Below, in pieces: positions 1 to 5,536 of a DNA stretch of 8,439 nt. Position 1 is the first letter of the stretch, and each line of letters begins with the position of its first letter. The stretch comes from Candidatus Kapaibacterium sp. (GTDB lineage Bacteria > Bacteroidota > Ignavibacteria > Kapaibacteriales > UBA2268): assembly GCA_938038165.1 (NCBI GenBank), contig CALHRB010000384.1:1-8439 (forward strand). The letters run 5' to 3'. The translations under genes were made by a program, and so were the position numbers. Below the pieces are notes generated by a model. The model searched no databases and had not been told where the DNA came from. It saw only the letters and a program-made list of their open reading frames with translations.

Positions 1-50
1 GTACACTTTGCAAATACATTTTTATTATTGATAAAATACCGAGGTTTTTT

Positions 51-392
51 ATGTTTTGGAAATATTTAAGTACCGTATCTTTGATTTTAGTTATACCTGT
101 TTTTGTTCATTGGCTATCAGACAGTAATGATTTTGGACGGCTACTAATTTATTCAATGGAGCAAAAAGAGAAAAAAACAGAGGAATTCGACCCGATTTTT
201 GGACAAAAGTTCGAAAAAACTGAAATAGAGAAAGGTTTCTGGCTGGGTTTATTACCTCCAACTGACAAAATATCGCCAAAAATTTTTCTAGGTGTTCTCC
301 CTTTGTCCTTAGTCTTTATTTCAATTAGTGTTTTCGGTTTTATAATGCTTAAAATTCAAAATAGAAAGAAAGAGGAAGATTTAACAATTTAA
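51..392 (+). CDS. Small two-helix membrane protein, function unknown
   Basis: I do not recognise this 113-residue protein. It has two hydrophobic stretches, about residues 6-21 and 79-101. Between them lies a polar, highly charged loop rich in Lys and Glu (about 38-62), followed by an aromatic, proline-containing stretch, GFWLGLLPPTD, at 62-72. The C-terminal tail (102-110, NRKKEED) begins with a basic cluster, so by the positive-inside rule both termini are probably cytoplasmic and the loop periplasmic. No cysteine or histidine cluster suggests a cofactor; the single His is at 20. The ATG at 51 is supported by GAGG at 41-44 with a 6-nt spacer. The YceI gene starts 77 bp downstream on the same strand, so it may be a membrane partner of the YceI/Rieske genes, but that is only context. 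The real-gene call rests on the ribosome site, helices and codon-like composition. Confidence 0.7.
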   Translation: MFWKYLSTVSLILVIPVFVHWLSDSNDFGRLLIYSMEQKEKKTEEFDPIFGQKFEKTEIEKGFWLGLLPPTDKISPKIFLGVLPLSLVFISISVFGFIMLKIQNRKKEEDLTI

Positions 393-460
393 GCATTAAT
401 AACTTTTAAATTAATAGAATCGAAACTATTTCGTGATTAAGTAATATTTCAAAATTATTG

Positions 461-465
461 AGGAG
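461..465 (+). promoter_or_regulatory. Shine-Dalgarno site fixing the YceI start
   Basis: AGGAG lies four bases before the ATG at 470 and overlaps the TTG at 458 that would be the longest-frame start. A ribosome bound here selects ATG 470, and from there the protein begins with a clean signal peptide (MFKIIKFL). Confidence 0.75.
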
Positions 466-469
466 TAAT

Positions 470-1141
470 ATGTTTAAAATAATAAAATTTTTAGCCATAG
501 GGATATTACTGATAACATCCCTGAACCATTTGTTTGCAACTGACTTCGGATTAAATTTATCTGGCGACAGAAAATTCACCCTAAACAATAACGTCGGATC
601 TAACGAACTTCGCTTCACTTCTACTGCACCTTTGGAAGATATTGAAGGCTATGTTGACAAAGATGTGATTTCAAGCTTTGTCGTTCTGGATCCCGCAAAT
701 TTAGAAAAAGCAACCGGCAGTGTTGTGTTCAAGGTAAATGGTATGGAAACCGGAATTAGAACCAGAGACGAGCATCTTCAAGGACCGAACTGGCTCGATG
801 CTTCGCAATACCCTGAAATTAAGTTTGAATTGAAAAATCTGAAAGATGTCAAAATCATTCAGAAGGATCCCCCATTAGGCAGAGCAACAGCAGAAGCTAC
901 TGCCGTCGGTGTTTTCACGATGAGAGGTATCTCACAAAATATCATATCAAAAGTAAAAATTACATTTGTGAAAGAATCCGATTTTACAAAGAAAAGAGCC
1001 AATGGTGACTTTTTATTTGTTGAGGGTTCATTTGCTATTAAGCTTGCTGATTATAATGTTCAGGGATCGAAGGGAGTTATTGGCAGCAAAGTAGGCAAGG
1101 AAATAAACATTACTTATAAATTATTCTATAATGCTGGTTAA
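470..1141 (+). CDS. YceI-family periplasmic lipid-binding protein
   Basis: A 223-residue secreted protein of the YceI family, which forms a lipocalin-like beta-barrel binding isoprenoid chains such as polyisoprenoids or quinones. A signal peptide spans residues 1-23, with cleavage expected after LFA. Family marks are the RTRDEHL segment at 97-103, followed by WLDASQYPEIKFEL at 108-121, the GVFTMRG turn at 147-153 (GdLTikG in relatives) and the closing GSFAIKLADYNV strand near 186-197. Length is slightly above the usual ~190-200, mostly from the leader and an insert near 125-140. The frame is open from a TTG at 458, but SD placement favours ATG 470. The ligand cannot be read from sequence. It lies 77 bp after an unknown membrane protein and 170 bp before a Rieske lipoprotein, which would fit a role around quinone or isoprenoid chemistry; that link is inference. 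Confidence 0.9.
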   Translation: MFKIIKFLAIGILLITSLNHLFATDFGLNLSGDRKFTLNNNVGSNELRFTSTAPLEDIEGYVDKDVISSFVVLDPANLEKATGSVVFKVNGMETGIRTRDEHLQGPNWLDASQYPEIKFELKNLKDVKIIQKDPPLGRATAEATAVGVFTMRGISQNIISKVKITFVKESDFTKKRANGDFLFVEGSFAIKLADYNVQGSKGVIGSKVGKEINITYKLFYNAG

Positions 1142-1160
1142 TTTTATAATACATTTTGAT

Positions 1161-1194
1161 AATAATATTTTCAGTTAATAGAAAAAATATTATT
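1161..1194 (+). repeat. AT-only inverted repeat after the YceI gene
   Basis: AATAATATTTT (1161-1171) is the exact reverse complement of AAAATATTATT (1184-1194), giving an 11-bp stem with a 12-nt loop, 19 bases after the YceI stop codon. It contains no G-C pair and no clean U-tract follows, so it is a weak terminator at best. It could instead stabilise the mRNA 3' end or be chance in AT-rich DNA. Confidence 0.35.
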
Positions 1195-1212
1195 TATTGC
1201 TATAATAATTTG

Positions 1213-1256
1213 AAGGATGCTTAAGTTTCCCAAAAGGGTAGTTTACATCCTTTTTT
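1213..1256 (+). terminator. Imperfect hairpin with T-tract, probable YceI terminator
   Basis: AAGGATG (1213-1219) pairs with CATCCTT (1246-1252). Inside, CCC (1229-1231) and GGG (1236-1238) close an AAAA loop, with partial TAAG/TTTA pairing between the two stems. The hairpin runs straight into six T residues (1251-1256). It would end transcription from the YceI side before the Rieske gene. Internal mismatches make it weaker than the 2261-2290 terminator. It could alternatively be a structured leader of the Rieske transcript if transcription reads through. Confidence 0.45.
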
Positions 1257-1272
1257 AAATTGCAAGAAATCT

Positions 1273-1280
1273 TATTTTTG
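1273..1280 (+). promoter_or_regulatory. Candidate Bacteroidota-type -7 box before the Rieske gene
   Basis: TATTTTTG matches the TAnnTTTG consensus of the primary sigma factor in Bacteroidota and lies 32 bp before the ATG at 1312, giving a plausible 5' leader of about 25 nt. The expected TTTG -33 element is not clear: only a T-run occupies 1251-1256. The match is easy to obtain by chance in such AT-rich sequence. Confidence 0.3.
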
Positions 1281-1301
1281 CTTGATTCAATTCAAAATCA
1301 T

Positions 1302-1307
1302 GGAAGG
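1302..1307 (+). promoter_or_regulatory. Shine-Dalgarno site fixing the Rieske start
   Basis: GGAAGG is separated by TTTT from the ATG at 1312. It overlaps the alternative ATG at 1300 and lies downstream of the TTG at 1282, so neither of those can use it. The ATG at 1312 also places the twin-arginine pair at residues 10-11, as expected for a Tat leader. Confidence 0.65.
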
Positions 1308-1311
1308 TTTT

Positions 1312-1782
1312 ATGGAATTTAAAAATAATAAAAACAACAGACGAAATTTTTTAAAGGAAGCGGGAATTACAATTGGTGCCGGACTGTTTTTTATGCCACT
1401 TTTTCAGTTCTTTGTTTCCTGCGAACATCAAGAGCCAATTGAAGCAAAAAATAAGGAATTAATTGTAGATTTAAATCAATATCCTGCTCTTGGCGAAGTA
1501 GGAAAATTTCAGAAAATAACGGAGAACAATATCCCTATTGTTATTATCAGGAAAAGTCAAACAGAGTTTTTAGTTTTAAGTTTAATCTGCACTCATCAAG
1601 GCTGTGAAGTAGATTTACCCGATATTAATAATACACTAAATTGCTTTTGTCATAACTCAAAATTCTCTGTCCTTGACGGTTCAGTCATCAATGGACCGGA
1701 TGATGGATCCAATATTTCTTCGCTTAAAAAGTTTGAAAACAATTTTGATAGTAAAACAAATCAAATAAAAATTATTTTTTAA
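1312..1782 (+). CDS. Rieske [2Fe-2S] lipoprotein with Tat-type leader
   Basis: A 156-residue single-domain Rieske iron-sulfur protein, probably an envelope-bound electron carrier. Box 1 is CTHQGC (93-98) and box 2 is CFCHNSKF (111-118): C93, H95, C111 and H114 would bind the cluster, and C98 and C113 match the disulfide pair of bc1/b6f-type, high-potential Rieske proteins. G128-P129 fits the conserved GP turn after the cluster loops. The leader has RRNFLK at 10-15, resembling a twin-arginine signal, then a hydrophobic stretch ending FVSC with C37 as a possible lipidated cysteine. Tat export suits a protein folded around its cluster. No cytochrome b gene is visible in the window, so it may be a stand-alone carrier rather than a bc-complex subunit. 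Start 1312 is chosen on its SD. The neighbouring YceI gene suggests a shared quinone or redox context (inference). Confidence 0.88.
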   Translation: MEFKNNKNNRRNFLKEAGITIGAGLFFMPLFQFFVSCEHQEPIEAKNKELIVDLNQYPALGEVGKFQKITENNIPIVIIRKSQTEFLVLSLICTHQGCEVDLPDINNTLNCFCHNSKFSVLDGSVINGPDDGSNISSLKKFENNFDSKTNQIKIIF

Positions 1783-1805
1783 TTTTTTTTAAAAAACTAC
1801 TATCT

Positions 1806-1813
1806 TATATTTG
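1806..1813 (+). promoter_or_regulatory. Candidate -7 box in the leader of the DUF2795 gene
   Basis: TATATTTG fits TAnnTTTG exactly. It lies in the 191-bp gap after the Rieske gene and would give a long leader of about 150 nt before the ATG at 1974. No TTTG -33 element is evident; a run of eight T residues ends at 1790. The rest of this gap is AT-rich, with a 12-bp palindrome TTAATTAATTAA at 1851-1862 and no recognisable riboswitch. Confidence 0.27.
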
Positions 1814-1973
1814 CAAAAATTTTAATTGTTTTTTTTAAATAAAAGAATGATTAATTAATTAACAAAATTACTAAAATAGAACTTATTTTCTTTCGATTAT
1901 AAGCATGAATAGACATTTAGATGTTTTACTAACGAAAAAAGTATTGATAACAAAATAATTTGAGGAATAAATT

Positions 1974-2213
1974 ATGTTCTGGACTCCTGAATTAGCACAG
2001 TATTTAGAAGATGCTCCATGGCCGGCAACGAAAGAGGAGCTAATTGATTATGCAAATCGTTCCGGTTGCCCTCAGCAAGTTATTGATAATCTATATGAAC
2101 TGGATGACACAGATGAATTAATTGAAGGCATAGAAGATTTATGGCCCGAGTATGAGGATATTTCCTCCGAAGAGTATTTTTATAACGACGACGAGGAAGA
2201 ACAATACTTCTAA
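1974..2213 (+). CDS. DUF2795-like small acidic protein
   Basis: A 79-residue cytoplasmic protein with no signal or membrane segment. Residues 4-58 fit the DUF2795 pattern: a first helix TPELAQYLE, the W-P-A-T-K-E-E-L-I turn at 16-24, the helix DYANRSGCPQQVIDNLYELDD, and a final short helix ending DLWP. The C-terminal 20 residues are almost entirely Asp, Glu, Tyr and Phe. The overall charge is strongly negative, which with the helical fold hints at protein binding rather than DNA binding. Function is unknown for the family. The start is well supported: GAGGA at 1962-1966 with a 7-nt spacer. It appears to be a single-gene transcript, with its own possible promoter upstream and a strong terminator 47 bp downstream. 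Family assignment is from memory of the pattern. Confidence 0.8.
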   Translation: MFWTPELAQYLEDAPWPATKEELIDYANRSGCPQQVIDNLYELDDTDELIEGIEDLWPEYEDISSEEYFYNDDEEEQYF

Positions 2214-2260
2214 ATGCTTTCAATCTCGGATGCATTAAGCTAAATACCAACATTTAAAAC

Positions 2261-2290
2261 AAAAACAAGGGGCTTGCCCCTTGTTTTTTT
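2261..2290. terminator. Bidirectional rho-independent terminator between convergent genes
   Basis: AAAAACAAGGGG (2261-2272) and CCCCTTGTTTTT (2277-2288) form a perfect 12-bp stem closed by CTTG. On the plus strand the T-tract runs 2284-2290. On the minus strand the upstream A-run becomes TTTTTGTTTT. It therefore can stop both the DUF2795 transcript (stop at 2213) and the aminomutase transcript (stop at 2316). Confidence 0.9.
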
Positions 2291-2315
2291 ATTATAAATA
2301 TGGTTTTATGAAATT

Positions 2316-3659
2316 CTACTGGTTTAATTGAAAGAAAAATTTATCTTCGCCAAAAGCAGGTTTTATTTCATCTATCCAACCAGCATTTTCGCAATATTCG
2401 GCAAAGAAAGGCTTATTAACCCAATCTTCGTTTCGACCCTGAATCATAGTAAAAACTGAAACTAATTTATCGTAGATCTCTGATACTCCAAGAAATAATA
2501 TCTTGCCAAAATGGGAAGACATAACCGGACCGCGTATAGTACGGGATAGCCCACTGACATTTTTTATTGCCTCCCTGTAAATCATCCAGGCTTTTACTAG
2601 TGGAACTTTGAAATACTCCCTTGCACCGGTATCTCTGGGCAGGAACATATAGTAAGGAATTAGTTTTAGTTCAGTTTGTTCCTTCAACATAATTTCCCAA
2701 ATATCTTTTTCAGCATTAATATGATTTAATATTGGTGATTGAGTTCTGATTAAAGCTCCAGTAGATTGTACTCTTTTTATTGCTTTGACCACATAATTGT
2801 TTCGTAATTCCTTATAATGATTGAAGTGAGCCATAATCGAAAGGTGGTAACCACGGTGGATAATTTTTTCGAACAATCTTAACAATTCGTCTGCATCACT
2901 GTCAGTCAGGAATCTGAATGGCCAATATGTCAAAGTTTTTGTTCCAAACCTGAAAGAAATTAAATTTGGAAGATTTAAGTCAAGAATTCTGTTTATATAA
3001 TTTTCTAACACCTTTGTTCTCATGATCAAAGGGTCACCGCCGGTGAAAAGAATGTCAGTTATCTCAGGATGATTCATCAAATAACGAACAACCATGTTGA
3101 TGTTATCCGTTTCCATTTTTAGACTGCCATCAGCAATAAATTGAGGCCAGCGAAAACAAAAAGTGCAATAAGCATGACAAGTTTGTCCTTGCTTAGGGAA
3201 TATTAATAAGGTTTCCTTATACTTATGCTGGATACCGTTGAGTTTTATACCCTCCATTTCGGGTGTGTTTTTGTCAATTTGACCACCGGGATGAGGATTA
3301 AGCTCTGAAACAATTTTTCTAATAATATGGTTTAATTCCTTATCCTGAACTTTTCTGTTCAATGCAGAAGCTAAAAGATTATAATGATGCTCGGATAACA
3401 TCTCCTTTTGTGGAAAGTTGAGGATGAAGATAGGGTCCTCAAAAGGATTATCCCAATCAATAAGTTCGTTGACGACAAAATTGTTTGTCCTGAAAGGTAA
3501 AACCTGACTAACAATTTTAATGTCCCTGATTTGTGCTTCAGTTAGTCTTTCCCTGACTTGCCTTAAATCCTTGAAATTACCTGAGTGGTATGCTTTGTAC
3601 CTGAATTGATCTTTGATTTTAAACGCCGGGAAATAATTTTTAGTAGATATTTCATACAT
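2316..3659 (-). CDS. KamA-family radical SAM / PLP aminomutase-like protein
   Basis: A 447-residue cytoplasmic enzyme of the lysine 2,3-aminomutase family, which moves an amino group using a SAM-derived radical and PLP. The [4Fe-4S] motif is C161-x3-C165-x2-C168, followed by R170, which aligns with the LAM arginine that holds the substrate carboxylate. GGDPL (207-211) is the SAM-binding glycine motif. MAHFNH (276-281), TQSPILNHIN (306-315) and IPYYMF (334-339) match the LAM barrel strands. K386 in HFGK aligns with the PLP lysine of PGGGGK. By eye, A316 and V379 replace the two aspartates (D293, D330 in Clostridium LAM) that grip the lysine side chain, and the C-terminal zinc cysteines are absent apart from C423. 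The substrate is therefore probably not lysine. AAGGAGG with a 5-nt spacer supports the start. It follows the methyltransferase by 110 bp. Confidence 0.88.
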   Translation of the reverse strand: MYEISTKNYFPAFKIKDQFRYKAYHSGNFKDLRQVRERLTEAQIRDIKIVSQVLPFRTNNFVVNELIDWDNPFEDPIFILNFPQKEMLSEHHYNLLASALNRKVQDKELNHIIRKIVSELNPHPGGQIDKNTPEMEGIKLNGIQHKYKETLLIFPKQGQTCHAYCTFCFRWPQFIADGSLKMETDNINMVVRYLMNHPEITDILFTGGDPLIMRTKVLENYINRILDLNLPNLISFRFGTKTLTYWPFRFLTDSDADELLRLFEKIIHRGYHLSIMAHFNHYKELRNNYVVKAIKRVQSTGALIRTQSPILNHINAEKDIWEIMLKEQTELKLIPYYMFLPRDTGAREYFKVPLVKAWMIYREAIKNVSGLSRTIRGPVMSSHFGKILFLGVSEIYDKLVSVFTMIQGRNEDWVNKPFFAEYCENAGWIDEIKPAFGEDKFFFQLNQ

Positions 3660-3664
3660 TTTCC

Positions 3665-3671
3665 CCTCCTT
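3665..3671 (-). promoter_or_regulatory. Strong Shine-Dalgarno site of the aminomutase gene
   Basis: Read on the minus strand this is AAGGAGG, five bases before the ATG at 3659. It is the best ribosome site in the right arm and contrasts with the absence of any purine-rich site before the methyltransferase and lipoprotein genes. I found no convincing promoter in the 110-bp gap upstream. Confidence 0.75.
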
Positions 3672-3742
3672 GTTTATAGATAGATTTTATGTTGCTATAA
3701 AGTTCTCCAAAATATTTGACATACATCTTGGATTAGGAATAT

Positions 3743-3774
3743 AATAAAATTTTTTGTAATAACAAAATTTTATT
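3743..3774 (-). repeat. AT-rich inverted repeat over the methyltransferase stop codon
   Basis: ATAAAATTTT (3744-3753) is the reverse complement of AAAATTTTAT (3764-3773). An alternative fold pairs TTTTG with CAAAA inside and the AT arms outside with a 2-nt bulge. The repeat includes the stop codon at 3770-3772. No U-tract follows on the minus strand, so it is a poor intrinsic terminator. Confidence 0.3.
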
Positions 3775-4489
3775 TGAAAGTTTGGGAGGTATAATTCCCA
3801 CAACCTCTTCTTGAGGGCATTTTGGCAGTAAAAATAGGATGATTTTGTCGTGCAAATAGAAATTCCCATCCATATTGGTAACCTTTTTCGGAAAGCAGCT
3901 CCTTGCGGAATTGATTGGCAATGTAAGTCAAATCTGCTTTTGATATGTGTTCTTTATTATGTTCTAAATCCAAAGAAGTTTCGAGCCAAATCCAATCTTC
4001 AGTCCATTCCCTAACTTTATACAAAGCAAATCCGCTTTTTTTCATCAATTCAATAATGGATTCCTTTGTAAAATCGTTAATGTGGCCACCACCATCAGGA
4101 TGAACTAATCTATAAAAACAATCAGTGAAGTTGGCTGAATCGGGAATACCAATATGAATAAAGCCGTTATGTTTAAGAATGTGAATAATTGATTGAGTCA
4201 ATTCATCGGTATTTTTCTTTGATGTGTAAACATTATCAGCTATAACCAGATCGTAATATTCTTTCAAACTTTCGAGTTTATAGAGTTTTGTTATGTCTTT
4301 TTTAAAAAAATTAAATGTTGAGTTATTTAGACTGAATCCTTTATTTGGAATATTAATATCATAACCATCTATAACACAATTGGAAGGCAGATGTCTGTAC
4401 CAGAGAACTTCGTTGGTGCCACAACCCAGATTAGCTATTCTAAATCCAGTTTTTACGATTTCTGTAAATAATAAACTGTTCAGATACAT
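3770..4489 (-). CDS. Class I SAM-dependent methyltransferase, substrate unknown
   Basis: A 239-residue methyltransferase of the Rossmann-fold, type 11/12-like kind. Motif I is NLGCGTNE at 20-27 (glycines 22 and 24 for SAM). An acidic residue follows the second strand in GYDIN at 42-46 (D44). Motif IV is LVIADNVY at 81-88, and the post-motif strand NGFIHIGIPD spans 108-117. The segment LVHPDGGGHINDFT (128-141) precedes a helix and a last strand. The C-terminal third (160-239), rich in Trp, Glu and Lys, is not familiar and may carry substrate specificity. Motif I comes unusually early, but an in-frame TAA at 4496-4498, two codons before the ATG, rules out a longer protein. No Shine-Dalgarno is visible. 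It lies 29 bp after fbp and is probably cotranscribed with it; this gives no direct clue to the substrate. Confidence 0.82.
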   Translation of the reverse strand: MYLNSLLFTEIVKTGFRIANLGCGTNEVLWYRHLPSNCVIDGYDINIPNKGFSLNNSTFNFFKKDITKLYKLESLKEYYDLVIADNVYTSKKNTDELTQSIIHILKHNGFIHIGIPDSANFTDCFYRLVHPDGGGHINDFTKESIIELMKKSGFALYKVREWTEDWIWLETSLDLEHNKEHISKADLTYIANQFRKELLSEKGYQYGWEFLFARQNHPIFTAKMPSRRGCGNYTSQTFK

Positions 4490-4518
4490 CAGTTTTTAGG
4501 AAAAAAGTTGTACTAAAT

Positions 4519-5532
4519 TTATTCATTAAGATATTTTTCAAGCAAATTAACTTCTTCGACACTGCCAGCATAAAACGGAACTCTTTGATGGATGGATTCG
4601 GGCTTAATATCAAGAATTCTTCTATGACCGTCTGTGGCTTTTCCTCCGGCTTGTTCGATAATCATAGCCAGTGGATTTGCTTCATATACGAGTCTAATTT
4701 TTCCATTAGGCATATTTTTGTCTGGCGGATACATATAAATGCCTCCATAGTGCAGAGTTCGATGGATGTCTGCAACAGCAGTTGCAATATAACGAAGTGA
4801 ATAGGACTTTTTGTTATTATCTACTGATTTTAGATAATTCACAAAGCTCTGAACCCTTTTATCCCAATTGTAATAGTATCCTTCGTTAACACTGTAAAAA
4901 TTTCCAGTTTCTGGAATTTTTAAATTCTCGAATGTCAAGATAAATTCACCGATTGTTGGGTCGTAAGTAAAAACATTAAGACCATTACCGCTTGTATAAA
5001 CAAATATAGTGCTACTTCCAAAAAGAAAATACCCTGCCGCTACTTGATTAACACCCTTCTGGAGAATGTCATCAAGAGTACCATCTTCTTCAGACTGAGG
5101 ATCTAATCTTCTGTAAATCGAAAATACAGTTCCGATCGGAGCATTAACATCAATATTTGTTGAGCCGTCCAATGGATCAAAAACAAGCACATATTTACCT
5201 TTTTTGAATTTTTCAGGAATCTTAATCATTCCTTGTGATTCTTCGGAAGCCATAACGCAAAAGTGTCCGCTGTGATCCATAGCTCTGTTGATAATACTAT
5301 TAGCATATTCATCGAGCTTTCGCACTTTTTCGCCATGGACATTAGTGCTTTCGGTAAGTCCAAGTATGTCGTTTATTCCGGCTCTGCGGACTTCCCAGGC
5401 TATAATTCGCATAGCAAGAGTCAAATCGCTTATTAAGCTTGTAAATTTACCTGTCGCTTCAGGATGTAGTGCTTCCTCTCTTGAAATGTGAGAATTAATT
5501 GTTACAAGACCGGATATGTTCAAAATTGCCAT
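4519..5532 (-). CDS. fbp: Class I fructose-1,6-bisphosphatase
   Basis: Hydrolyses fructose 1,6-bisphosphate to fructose 6-phosphate in gluconeogenesis, in the cytoplasm. The 337-residue length is normal for class I. The metal-binding residues are all present: E97 and E98 in ASEES, D119 and D122 in FDPLDGSTNID (118-128), and E284 in LVYEANP. The C-terminal half carries the family signatures RYIATAVADIHRTL (247-260), GGIYMYPPD (263-271), the PNGK segment and IHQRVPF (314-320). The frame is open up to 5586, but ATG 5532 is the proper start: it gives the usual N-terminus and has AAGGG at 5542-5546 with a 9-nt spacer. The upstream barrel gene ends only 4 bp earlier, so translation is probably coupled. 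Residues of the AMP-binding allosteric site cannot be judged by eye. The upstream glycogen-synthase-like gene suits the same sugar-phosphate pool. Confidence 0.96.
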   Translation of the reverse strand: MAILNISGLVTINSHISREEALHPEATGKFTSLISDLTLAMRIIAWEVRRAGINDILGLTESTNVHGEKVRKLDEYANSIINRAMDHSGHFCVMASEESQGMIKIPEKFKKGKYVLVFDPLDGSTNIDVNAPIGTVFSIYRRLDPQSEEDGTLDDILQKGVNQVAAGYFLFGSSTIFVYTSGNGLNVFTYDPTIGEFILTFENLKIPETGNFYSVNEGYYYNWDKRVQSFVNYLKSVDNNKKSYSLRYIATAVADIHRTLHYGGIYMYPPDKNMPNGKIRLVYEANPLAMIIEQAGGKATDGHRRILDIKPESIHQRVPFYAGSVEEVNLLEKYLNE

Positions 5533-5536
5533 TTTA

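Noticed and set aside
2..10. TACACTTTG near the left edge as a promoter for the first gene
   Set aside because: It has three rather than two bases between TA and TTTG, and the -33 region lies outside the window.
421..433. Short inverted repeat CGAAA-CTA-TTTCG between the first two genes
   Set aside because: Only five base pairs with a three-base loop and no extension or T-tract; expected by chance.
458..469. TTG start giving four extra residues on the YceI protein
   Set aside because: The Shine-Dalgarno AGGAG lies inside this extension and points to ATG 470, which also starts a normal signal peptide.
1282..1311. TTG 1282 or ATG 1300 as Rieske starts
   Set aside because: The GGAAGG site lies after both and is well spaced only for ATG 1312; the longer N-termini add nothing family-like.
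3687..3921. Two small minus-strand frames of about 60 codons at the end of the methyltransferase
   Set aside because: They overlap the methyltransferase in other frames or run into the AT-rich gap, lack ribosome sites and have no recognisable motifs.
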